Of a DNA stretch of 47,686 nucleotides, positions 36,997 to 46,595 are shown one piece after another. A program made the translations under genes and the position numbers. The stretch is from a virus, in the IMG/VR virus record IMGVR_UViG_3300007537_000001, positions 1 to 47,686 of that record; one strand, 5' to 3'. The notes under the pieces were generated by a model. The model worked only from the letters and a program-made list of their open reading frames with translations. It made no database searches and was not told the origin of the DNA. Position 1 is the stretch's first letter. Every line of letters begins with the position of its first letter.

Positions 36997-37767
36997 ATGA
37001 AAGCTTTAAAATCAAAACACGGTGTAAGAACATACTCTCTTGAGAAAGATTCTTCTACTGTTATTCCTGCTGATAGTTTTGTTACTCTCAGTTCTGGGCT
37101 TGCTGTTGTTGCTGTTGCAGCATCTAGTGCTCTAGGATATACAAGAGGAGGTGCTGGTGAAGGAGAAACTGAAGTTCTTATCGACGCAGATGTAGATGTA
37201 GTATACGAAGGTACTGGAGATGCTGTTTTTGCAAAAACACAAAGAGGTACTGAAGTTGACCTAGTAATCGAACCTGCTTATTTAGAAACTGGAGTTGTTA
37301 CTGAAACTGACGCTGATGTATGGGAACTAATCACAGACGGTTCATTTAGAATCTCTATTGATGGAACTGCATACAATGTAGATGGAATAGACTTTGACAC
37401 TGATGCTGATATGGATGATGTTGCTGCTTCAATCCAAACTGCATTACAATCTGCTACTTCTGGTTCAGAAACTGTAACTTGGGACTCAACAAACTCTAAA
37501 TTCGTAATTAGCTCTGTATCTGCTACTGCTTCTAGTGAAATAAGTGTATTAAGCACTTCTACTGGAACTGTTGGTACTGATATTAGTGGTTCTGACTACC
37601 TAAATGGTAGAAATGGATCTGGTACTGTATTTAATTATGAACAAAAAGTTGATGTTGGTGCATCTTCTACAGATGTATTCAAAATTCAACCTACTAACGA
37701 CGCTGGAACTGTTGGTTCTGCTGATGGAATTAGATTCCAAATCAACAAACCACTTTTCGCTAACTAA
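36997..37767 (+). CDS. Capsid-associated structural protein, TGA-free
   Basis: 256 residues. The first 60 residues (V-I-P-A-D-S-F-V-T-L-S-S-G-L-A-V-V-A) look like a head-decoration protein start. The rest is a Thr/Ser/Asp-rich beta domain with repeats resembling flagellin-type or Ig-like sheets (G-T-A-Y-N-V-D-G-I-D-F-D-T-D-A-D-M). It uses no TGA although glycine is frequent, probably because it is made in large amounts. It directly precedes the capsid gene. Confidence 0.7.
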   Translation: MKALKSKHGVRTYSLEKDSSTVIPADSFVTLSSGLAVVAVAASSALGYTRGGAGEGETEVLIDADVDVVYEGTGDAVFAKTQRGTEVDLVIEPAYLETGVVTETDADVWELITDGSFRISIDGTAYNVDGIDFDTDADMDDVAASIQTALQSATSGSETVTWDSTNSKFVISSVSATASSEISVLSTSTGTVGTDISGSDYLNGRNGSGTVFNYEQKVDVGASSTDVFKIQPTNDAGTVGSADGIRFQINKPLFAN

Positions 37768-37794
37768 TTTTATTTTTTTTTAAATTAAATAACG

Positions 37795-38747
37795 ATGCTA
37801 TCTACAGAAACTGTTGTTGCACAAAAGAAAGACATCAGCGATTTGTTCGAATCGTTAGCAGACATTACTATGTCTAACACTTATTTCTCTAAAGTATTTA
37901 GAGTAATGGATGATCTAGAATGGACTACTAACTACGCACAATTCGAAGGTGGAACTGGTACAACTTGGTTGGAAGAAGCAGAACCTTATCCTGAAGTTAA
38001 ACCAAACGATGGATATGAAACTAGCTTAACTCCAGAAAAGCTTGGTAACCAAATCATTGTAACTAAAACAATGAGAAGAAAAGCTATGGATTCTACTCAA
38101 AAAATGAGAGAATTTGTAGAACTACAAATGAGAAATCAAATCAATGATATGGCAAGATTCTTGGAAAAAGAAACTCATAAAATGTTTACTGATTATTCTA
38201 GTTATTTAGCTCCAGATACTAAACCTATCTTTGCTAATAACCACAAATGGAATAATGATGTTGCATGAGATTACACTTTCGATAATCTACAAACCGCTGC
38301 TTCATTTAGTGATTCTGCTGTACAAGCTGTTAAAAAGTATGAAGGTACTTTAACAGATTCTACTGGAACACCAATTGATATCGAATTTACACTATCATAA
38401 CTGGACATGGAACTGCTGCTGCTACAAAAGTAAGACAATACTTACAAGCTAATGGTGGACAGTATGAAACAAACTCTCTTTCTGGTGTAGTTGTTTACAA
38501 TAATGGACGAACTCATATTGAAGACAAATACCTTAAAGATGATGATAACTATGATAATATGTATATATTTAGAGCTTCAAGAGGACGAAAAGGTGAAAAT
38601 TCTCTAGTTGTAGTCTTCCAAGAAAGACCAACTATGGGTGAACCTGTTGTTCAATCTAACGAATCAGTAGTATTCCCATACTCTGGATTTGTGAAGTATG
38701 GATGTGTATATATGCCATTAGATTATATCTATAATGCTGGTGCATAA
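37795..38747 (+). CDS. Major capsid protein with apparent -1 frameshift
   Basis: The frame from ATG 37795 codes for 201 residues (V-A-Q-K-K-D-I-S-D-L-F-E-S-L, M-R-R-K-A-M-D-S-T-Q, L-E-K-E-T-H-K-M-F-T-D-Y) and stops at TAA 38398. The remaining capsid-like sequence (I-I-T-G-H-G-T-A-A-A-T-K-V-R-Q-Y-L, F-Q-E-R-P-T-M-G-E-P) is in the -1 frame and ends at TAA 38745. Together they give about 317 residues, a normal size for an HK97-fold capsid protein. Glycine codons are nearly all GGN, with one TGA (38267). Either a sequencing indel near 38385-38398 or a real frameshift. Confidence 0.75.
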
Positions 38748-38751
38748 ACAT

Positions 38752-38786
38752 AGGGATGGGGAGATTAAGTTCTCCCCCTTCTTTCT
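38752..38786 (+). terminator. Terminator after the capsid gene
   Basis: GGGGAG, loop ATTAAGTT, CTCCCC followed by CTTCTTTCTTT. A stable GC stem with a pyrimidine/U tail just 8 bases after the capsid stop. It may partly uncouple capsid synthesis from the downstream tail genes. Confidence 0.75.
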
Positions 38787-38806
38787 TTATAAAATAAACA
38801 TAAAAC

Positions 38807-39106
38807 ATGGGAACTATGCAAAGATTTAGATACAAGGGACATTGGCTATCAGCTCAACAACTAAAAACTCTTAAAGAAAGAGAACTAAAAGAGGAAACTT
38901 ATTTTGAGGATGCCAAACTTGAAGAAAAAGAAGATGAACAAGTTGTTGATGAAGTCAAAGAAGTAGAAGAGATAAAAGAAGATGAACAATCTATTGAGGA
39001 GTTAAAAAAAGAATATGAAGACTTAACTAACAAAAAAGCTGTTGGTAAATACGCAAAAGATAGAGAATGGCTTACTAAAAAAATAGAAGAAGCTAAAGCT
39101 GAATAA
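38807..39106 (+). CDS. Acidic head protein with C-terminal HeH-like end
   Basis: 99 residues. The start M-R/F-R-Y-K-G-H-W-L-S (after M-G-T) is followed by a long acidic helix. The end (D-L-T-N-K-K-A-V-G-K-Y-A-K-D-R-E-W-L-T-K-K) resembles the small helix-extended-helix tail found on phage head genes after the capsid gene. No TGA. Function unknown; possibly head-tail joining. Confidence 0.6.
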   Translation: MGTMQRFRYKGHWLSAQQLKTLKERELKEETYFEDAKLEEKEDEQVVDEVKEVEEIKEDEQSIEELKKEYEDLTNKKAVGKYAKDREWLTKKIEEAKAE

Positions 39107-39117
39107 TCTAAAGATTC

Positions 39118-39144
39118 ATAGACCTGTTTATGGGTCTATTAGAT
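39118..39144 (+). terminator. Weak hairpin, possible terminator
   Basis: ATAGACC, loop TGTTTAT, GGTCTAT. The stem is seven pairs with only a loose U-rich tail (TAGATTGTTT), so it may act as a processing or partial termination site. Confidence 0.45.
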
Positions 39145-39176
39145 TGTTTCGTAATTTATTTTTCTGACACTAATAC

Positions 39177-39872
39177 ATGACGCCTCAAGATTTGAAGAAT
39201 TTACTGATAAAGGTAACACATACTGACTTAAGCGATGATGATGCTTATCTATATTTGAATATGGCATATAAAGAATTTCGAAACGCTATAGTAAATTCAA
39301 AAAAGAACTATAACTTTGAATTTTGGGTAACAAATGTATTATCTTGATTGAGTGAATATACGTTAAAACAACCAGACGTAACAGAAGTAAATCAAAGAGA
39401 TAAACGATGACAACAAGCTGTTGAGAAAGTATTTATAAAATACGATACTGACAGTGATTTTGTTGAACTTAAACCTAGAACACGAGATACTATAGAAGCA
39501 ACTCCTGAATACTTAAAAGAAAACCAATCACAATCAGACCCGATAGTGATTATATCAGATAACTCTTTGTTTATATATCCTACTCCTGATACTGTTGTAA
39601 CAGATTGATTATTGTTTTACTGATACAGGAAACCATATAATTTATCTGACACAACAACAAGTTCAGATGACATATTAGTACCTGAACAATGGAGGAAAGT
39701 AATAGTAACTGGAGCAAAGAAACGAGTATACGAAGCTCAACAACTACAAAACGAAGCAGAGAAAGCTGAAACTGATTATGTACAACAAAAGAGAGTGGCG
39801 TTATCTAGTATGGCAATGAGAAGAACATCTGTTACACAGGGTATAGTACCAAAAGTAAGAGATATGGAGTAA
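39177..39872 (+). CDS. Head-to-tail adaptor protein (putative)
   Basis: 231 residues. The opening (T-P-Q-D-L-K-N-L-L, D-D-D-A-Y-L-Y-L-N-M-A-Y-K-E-F) is the helical start typical of adaptor/tail-tube-A proteins. The C-terminus (V-P-E-Q-W-R-K-V-I-V-T-G-A-K, then a long helix) fits too. Position after the capsid gene and before a 497-residue protein parallels gp11 then gp12 in T7-like phages. It would bind beneath the portal. Confidence 0.6.
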
Positions 39873-39893
39873 TTTATTTCATTAACGAAGTGT

Positions 39894-41387
39894 ATGCAAC
39901 GAAATAGACGATATGGCTGAATGAGTGATACAAACACCTTCGTTGGTGATGCTCAATACGTATATTCAGAAAACATAGAAGTAAGAAAAAACCCAGAATA
40001 TTTAAGACTATCAAATAAGAGTAAGAACCGAATAACTACTGATTACAATGTAGTTAATATGCTAACCTTCACAGACCGAAGAGGTATTTTTCTATTTTGA
40101 GAATGATGACAAGTAAGCGATTTGTGAGTTCCTCTATATACTTTATCTTGATGAGAGGAAATATTAGATGCTATTGCGTTTAATGATTACTATTTGTTAT
40201 TTTACGTAAGAAGTAATAGGATAAGGATGGCTAGTATTGATATTGGCTCTGCTAATGCTTGAAACTGGACAGGTAATGTAACAGAAGATATACAAGACTG
40301 AACTGGTACGGTTATAGAATATGATATATGATATAATTCAAGCAATCAAAGAAAAATCTGACTACAGAATAGAGCAAACCAAATATTATATATAGCATCA
40401 TGAAAATCTACACATAGATTGTTTGTTAGTTCTGGTTGAGATCGAGTTAGTGAAGCTCTAATAGAAAATATAGATAATGATTTCGTATGAATAACACAAC
40501 ATGGAAATTACTTCCACTTATATTTAAATAATTGAAGAAAATATTTATGGGATTGACAATGATGAGAAACTAAACAGTTAGCACTGTTAAATACAGAATT
40601 AAACATTACCAATGTAATAGAAACGCCGACTGTTGATTATATAGTTTGAGATAACGCAAGTCAGGATACAACATTATATTATTCTGCTTGATTGGATATG
40701 TTTAAGAAGGTAAAAAAAACTATTAAAATAGCAGAACCTGAAGAGAAGTATAAATTTCTAATTGAATCATGAAGCATAAGTAATCATTTTGCCAAATACT
40801 ATGATGATATAACATATTTTACTGGTAAATGCTGAGATGATGCAGATACTTGAGCTTTAATATCTATATGACAAGAATATGATTGATTTCAGACATCAGT
40901 AGTTAATAGTATTACAGGTTGTGATTGATGAAATGGAACAATCAGTGCAATAAACTGTATAACTACATTTGGTAGTTGATTCTTATATTATGCTTGGGAA
41001 TGAGATTTGTGATGAGAAAGCTATTGAGTTGATTACATATATTTATGAGAATGAAAACAATCTAGCCAAGAATACCAAAAACAATGAGAATTATGGTCTA
41101 AAAGAGAGAATTACTGAAATAATGCTCTAACTAAGAAGATAATCAACTCTTACATAAGAGCAGATGTAGATACATCAAACTATATTAATGTATACTACTC
41201 TATAGATTGAGGTAGCCGAACCTTATGGAAAAGACTAGATGATAGTACTAAAAAAAGACATAAACTATTAGACTTAAACAAGAAATTCTATGAAATACAG
41301 ATAAAACTTGAATTTGTAGGAACATGAACATCAACACCTAAACTATATCAATTTAATTTATTACCACAAGTGATAAATGAGCCTTAG
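39894..41387 (+). CDS. Tail nozzle-like protein (putative)
   Basis: 497 residues, very rich in TGA glycine and beta-prone sequence (M-S-D-T-N-T-F-V-G-D-A-Q near the start, repeated Y-I-V-G-D-N, L-Y-Y-S-A-G, F-H-L-Y-L-N-N-G-R-K-Y-L-W-D-G). The N-terminal layout and repeats suggest a beta-propeller, as in the gp12-type nozzle of short-tailed phages. Overlaps the next gene by 11 bases. Assignment is by position and fold impression. Confidence 0.55.
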
Positions 41388-41751
41388 AGATAATATAGAT
41401 AAGATAAATGAAGATTTCAAAGTTGATGTTGATAAAATGAATAAAGACTTTGAGAAAGATTTTTTATCTTTAGATGGTACTGAGGTAGATATATCAAAAA
41501 ATGTAGAGGTTGATGAAGATAAAAAAGAATATGGGTATTCTAAACAAGCATTAGACCCTTATATAGCACTTGATAGAGATAAATTAGAAGAGTTTATTGA
41601 AGATTATTTAGAGGGAAACTCATATATGAGATATAGAGGTACATCATTACCTACATCAGACATAAGAGAATGAGATACATACACAACAGGTACAGGTACA
41701 TTATTCATTTATAACTGAACAAGTTGGGTAAAAGTAGAAGAAAATCCTTAA
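41377..41751 (+). CDS. Hypothetical tail protein
   Basis: 124 residues. Charged helical N-terminal 60 (D-K-I-N-E-D-F-K-V-D-V-D-K-M-N-K), then a short Gly/Thr/Tyr-rich C-terminus (Y-T-T-G-T-G-T-L-F-I-Y-N-G-T-S-W-V-K-V-E). The C-terminal motif is common on phage virion proteins as a small beta cap. Translationally coupled to the nozzle-like gene. Confidence 0.6.
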
Positions 41752-41773
41752 TTTATTTTAAAAACAATAAAAT

Positions 41774-44344
41774 ATGGTATCAAAAGCTAGACAACAGGAA
41801 ATAGCTGCAAACATACAAGAAGCTGTAGACTCTTGAAGAATATCTCAAGAAGATGTTGCACAAGCTAAAGCAGATTTATGATTTGAGGGTAAAACTACTC
41901 AAGATGTTCAGCAAACCCAAACAACACCTCAACAACCTAGTCAATGAAAACCTCAACAAGAACAATCTCAACAACAAAGAGATACTTGATTAGACCCTGT
42001 TGAAGATATAACTGTAAGACAACCAGAGATACAACCTAAGGAATGAGAAAGAGTAGAATGAAAGGTGCAAGATAGAGTAGAACCTATGCAACTAGAAGAA
42101 TGAGAAACAACTCAATTCTGACAAGCTGTTAAACAGATGTGACCTGACGCAAAACAATTTATGAATAGAAGAAATCAAGCGCTTGCAGATGAAACGCTTA
42201 ATTCTTTGATGCCTAAAATAAATTCTGGACAAATAGATTTAACAGAAGAATCTTTAATATCCTCTATTACTAATACTATCACAAGACGTGGTGGTGAAGT
42301 TGTAAATATAAAAGACCGACAAGATACAATAAACGATATTAGAGATAGAATGTGATTTAGTGTTGGTACTGACTTAGATAAAATAAATCAAGAAACAAAA
42401 TATGATAGATATAATGCTAATGTTTCATGAGAGAGAGCTGGATGACCTGAAGAAATATCTACATTAAAACAGAAAGTTACAGACTATCTTGAACAAGAAG
42501 GTATAGATTACGACGAAGCTAAATCTCAGATAGATATAGATGCAAGATATGAAGAGATAATCAATAATCCTGACTATAAGAATGCTAACTCAATGATGAA
42601 TGAGAGTAAAAAGGTTGTTGACGACTTAGAGGAACAGAAATTTAATCTATTATGAGAGATAGACGAAGCTTTTCCTTGAGAGCCTTCTTTTGTGATAGAC
42701 GCAGTATATTCCGATAGACTTGAAGATATTAATAAACAACTAAGAACAGCCACTATTACACATAACAAAAATGTTGCTAATTACCAATTTCAAGAAAAAC
42801 TAGCACAACAAAAGTTATCAAACTATATACAAGAATATCAAATAAACCAAGACCAGTTATGGAAAACAATTTCACAAGAAACTGGTATTGCAAAAGCAGA
42901 CCGAAACCAAGATTGGACAAATTTCTATAAACAACAAGATAGAGAAGACCAGAAAGAATTACAACAACTATCTTTGTTAAGTCAATTAAATCTTAAAGGT
43001 ATGAGCGATAGTAATATAGATTGATTAGATACAACAAGTTTTGTTAAAGATATATTGAAATTTAAAAGTCAAGTAGATTCTAAACAGAAAGAACAAACAA
43101 ATATGTATTACGATGAAAACTCAAAGAATATGGTCTTCTACGATAATTATGGAAACGTTATAAATACATATAGTCCACAATGATGATGAACTACTACATC
43201 AGAATGAACCTCAATGTGGGTTAGTCCAGAGAATATACCAGAATGATGACTAAGAACAGATAGACACAGAAATCCAACAGCCTTGATGTATACAGAATGA
43301 GTTGCCAAATTCTTTAAAAACAAGTGATATAACGTATCTAAATGAGATAAATTTCCAGATAGTAACAACTATACTTTAGATATGAGTAATATAGATGACC
43401 CTGTACAGGCTACTATAGATTATATAGACGCATATTGATTTGATTATAAAGGACAAAACAGACGAACACATACATCAATGTCAGACGAATCTCGAAACAA
43501 CTTAAATAATCAACAAAAGAGATGAGTAATTAAAAAGATGTATTCAAGAGAATTAGGTAGTTGAGAATTGTTCTGAGAAAATTATATTGCATGAGCACAA
43601 AGAAGTAACTCTTATAATAAAAACCTTTCAACAACATATAGAGAGTTTATTGTTAATGGTAAATCCCCTTCTGTTGCTGTATTAAAATCAGACTTTGGAT
43701 GAAGTGCAGAGGAATTATGAAGACAAGCAAATAATTGGTTTAAAGATAATATATGAGAAGTATTAGGTGGTTCTAATGTTAATATGAAGAACCCTCAATT
43801 ATTTACTTTTTGGACTAAAGAACAAAGAGATTGATCTATTGAATGAATGAAGACAATTAACAAAACATTATGATGAATAGAACAGGTTGTTGATTATATA
43901 GAAAATAACTTTGAAGATTGAAAAATTATGTATGATTGATGAAGAAGTAAACTTAAAACATTAAGAGGTAAGATTACGAATTTACAATTATGAGTAAAAG
44001 ATAAATGACTATATAACTTATGAGTATTAAACTGACCTGACCTTGAGCTAATAGAGTCAGTAATACCAAATGTAAATTTCTTTAACCCAATCCCAATTGA
44101 TAACGATAATTACATAACAAAAGAAGAAATGATTGAGAGGATGAAAGAAACTGCAAAAACTTTTGTTGAATGATATGATGATGAAAATATATTATACTGA
44201 ATAAATGTTACAAACCCGTTCGCATTAGATGATACACAAGGTGGTAATGTAGTATGACAAAGTAATCCTCAAATAAATGAAGAAGAGATATTGAAAGAAA
44301 CATTAAATAGTACATCATATAGTGGGGCAATAGAATGATTCTAA
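41774..44344 (+). CDS. Large internal virion protein with possible wall-degrading domain
   Basis: 856 residues. The first 130 are Gln/Pro-rich and disordered-looking (Q-T-T-P-Q-Q-P-S-Q-G-K-P-Q-Q-E-Q). Helical segments follow. At about 480-560, R-N-P-T-A-L-M-Y-T-E-G-V-A, G-D-K-F-P-D, D-P-V-Q-A-T-I-D-Y-I-D and G-F-D-Y-K-G resemble a lysozyme/transglycosylase-like module of phage ejection proteins; that match is tentative. TGA is the main glycine codon. It may be ejected to open the host wall during DNA entry. Confidence 0.6.
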
Positions 44345-44374
44345 TATTAATAATTTAATTATATATATATAAAT

Positions 44375-46294
44375 ATGGCACTAAATACTTGATTACAGAA
44401 CACTTGATTACAGAATACCTGACTACAGGGTATATGATTAAATAATACTTGAACAAATACTCCAACACAACAAAATAATCAAAAAGATTGAATGAGGAAC
44501 GCTTGAACATCTTCATTTAACAAAAAATCAACACCAATTAAGTACATAACATTAGAAGATTTCTACAAAAAAGCAAAGCCACTAACAGAGAAATACAACA
44601 AATCTTATACACAAATAATGAAAGACGTTGAGGATTCTTGAACAATGGTTATTGGTTCTGAAGTATTTAAACAAAAGATAACAAAAACAAATGTAGAAAA
44701 AACAGAAAGTCAACCATGACAATGATTACAAAACTTCATGGACTCAGGTGTTTGAAAATTTGGAACAGAATTAGGAAATATATTTAAAAACGCAGTTGCA
44801 TCAGCGCCAACAACCGTAACAAATACTGCCGCATTTCTTCAGGAGATAAATCCATTAAGACTTGTAGATAAGGCTGTTGACGCAATATTGCCATGAGATC
44901 AACCAGACTATTTAAAAGAACAAGCAGATGATTTAAGAAATCTATGAGAAAATGCTAAAGTTGAGATACAAGATTTTTTAGATGCTGATAAAGAATGACG
45001 AAGTGCAACTGTATGAGCATTTATACCTGAAGTAGTTGCTTTTTTCGCTTGATGAGAAGCTGTTCAATGAGCTAAATTTGTTAAAGCATTAAATAATTCA
45101 ATTCGTTGAACTAAAATACTATCAAAGACACCTAGATTGGCAAAGTTTTTATGAGCTTTATCTAATGTAACATTAAGATGAGCTTGATGAGCAGAGGCAG
45201 GTAGTATTGTGTGAGAATGAAGAACAGCAACACCATGAGAGCTTGCATTATGAGTTTGAGCAGAAGTTGGTATTGGAGCTGTATCTACTTTAATAGGTAA
45301 ACCATTAAAATCATTATTTGCAAAGAAAATTCCTAAACAAGCTAAAACAGCATTTAAAAGATTAGGAATAAAAAAATATGATGATTTAGTCAACGCATGA
45401 GAGAAATCATCTTTAGATAGAACAACAACAACACCAGCAGAGCTTGTTGCAAAAAATATAGAAGATTCGTTCGATAAAGCTCAGAAAGAGTTATTATGAG
45501 AATGAAAGAAACTTTGAGACATAAGAAAATGATTTACAGATATAGTTGCTTGAAACGAAATAAATTGAAATAGATTTGCAGACGAATTTGCTGATACAAT
45601 AGAAGATAGATTATGAGCCAGAATAATTGACTGAGATAAGCTTGATATAGTAGACGCACCCAATAGAACAAACCAAATATTTAAGGAGGCAGATGAAAGG
45701 CTTATTAAGAAGATATATAAAAAGGTTAATAGTCTTTGACCTAATACAAAGTTAAGTGAATTAGATGATATAGCACAACTTTTCTGAAAAATGGAAGATA
45801 AATCAACTAAATGAGCATTTGCTAAATTAAAGAAAGACATTCTAAATAGGGTTGATGAATTATGAGGAAAAGAATTTAAACAAGCTAAATCACAATATAA
45901 AGAACTAATGGATTTCTTAGATGAATCAACAGAATGAAAAAAATCAATACAACTACAAAAAGAGTTCTTTAGTAGTAATCCTACAAGATCTAAAAAGATT
46001 TTTGAGGATATTGAAAAGATTACTTGAATAGATCTAGTCCCAGAGATGGAAGCAGCTAGGTTTGTTATGGATTCATTGCAAGATCCTCAGTTTTCTAAGT
46101 TCTATCCTTCTGCACCTGGAATTAAAGAAAAAATTATAGAATCATTACAATCAAACTTAGATAAACCAATTAAAAGATGAAGAAAATTTGTTGAATGATA
46201 TGAACCAGATAGAAAAATATTCTTAGAATGATTAAAATCATTAAAGTCTACTTTAATAGGTCAGGCGTCAACTTTAAATGATAACCAAGACTAA
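44375..46294 (+). CDS. Large virion protein with hydrophobic centre
   Basis: 639 residues. The start is a repeat of N-T-G-L-Q (four imperfect copies in residues 4-25). The centre (about 195-310) is Ala/Gly-rich and apolar (T-V-G-A-F-I-P-E-V-V-A-F-F-A-G-G, G-A-E-V-G-I-G-A-V-S-T-L-I-G), then a long helical C-terminus. A helical protein with a membrane-active centre next to the internal protein suggests an ejection protein that forms a channel in the host membrane. Family not recognised. Confidence 0.6.
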
Positions 46295-46296
46295 CG

Positions 46297-46587
46297 ATGG
46301 TAACAACAGAATGGAGACTTGTTAGGGAAGATAGATGAGATGCTGTTCAGTTAGCTTGGAATACTTGAGATGATGATTTATTATTACGAAATACTGGAAC
46401 TGAAGATGTTTTGACATATCAGCTCTTATGATTTACAGAATGGGAGTCTTATAACAACACTATAGTTGTTTGAATGCCATTAGAAACAGATTGATGATTA
46501 TTATTACAAAACGAATCTTGACAAACACTCGTAGGTAACGTTGCATATACTAAATGATGAACAGAATGGGGTGTATTTAATTCTTAA
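46297..46587 (+). CDS. Small beta-rich tail protein
   Basis: 96 residues with repeated L-L-L-R/Q-N-x-G/E-S/T units (D-L-L-L-R-N-T-G, G-L-L-L-Q-N-E-S) and several Trp (T-E-W-R-L-V, F-T-E-W-E-S-Y), a pattern of short sheet repeats. Two bases after the previous stop and 8 bases before the spike gene. Probably a tail or spike accessory. Confidence 0.6.
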
Positions 46588-46595
46588 TATAAAAT

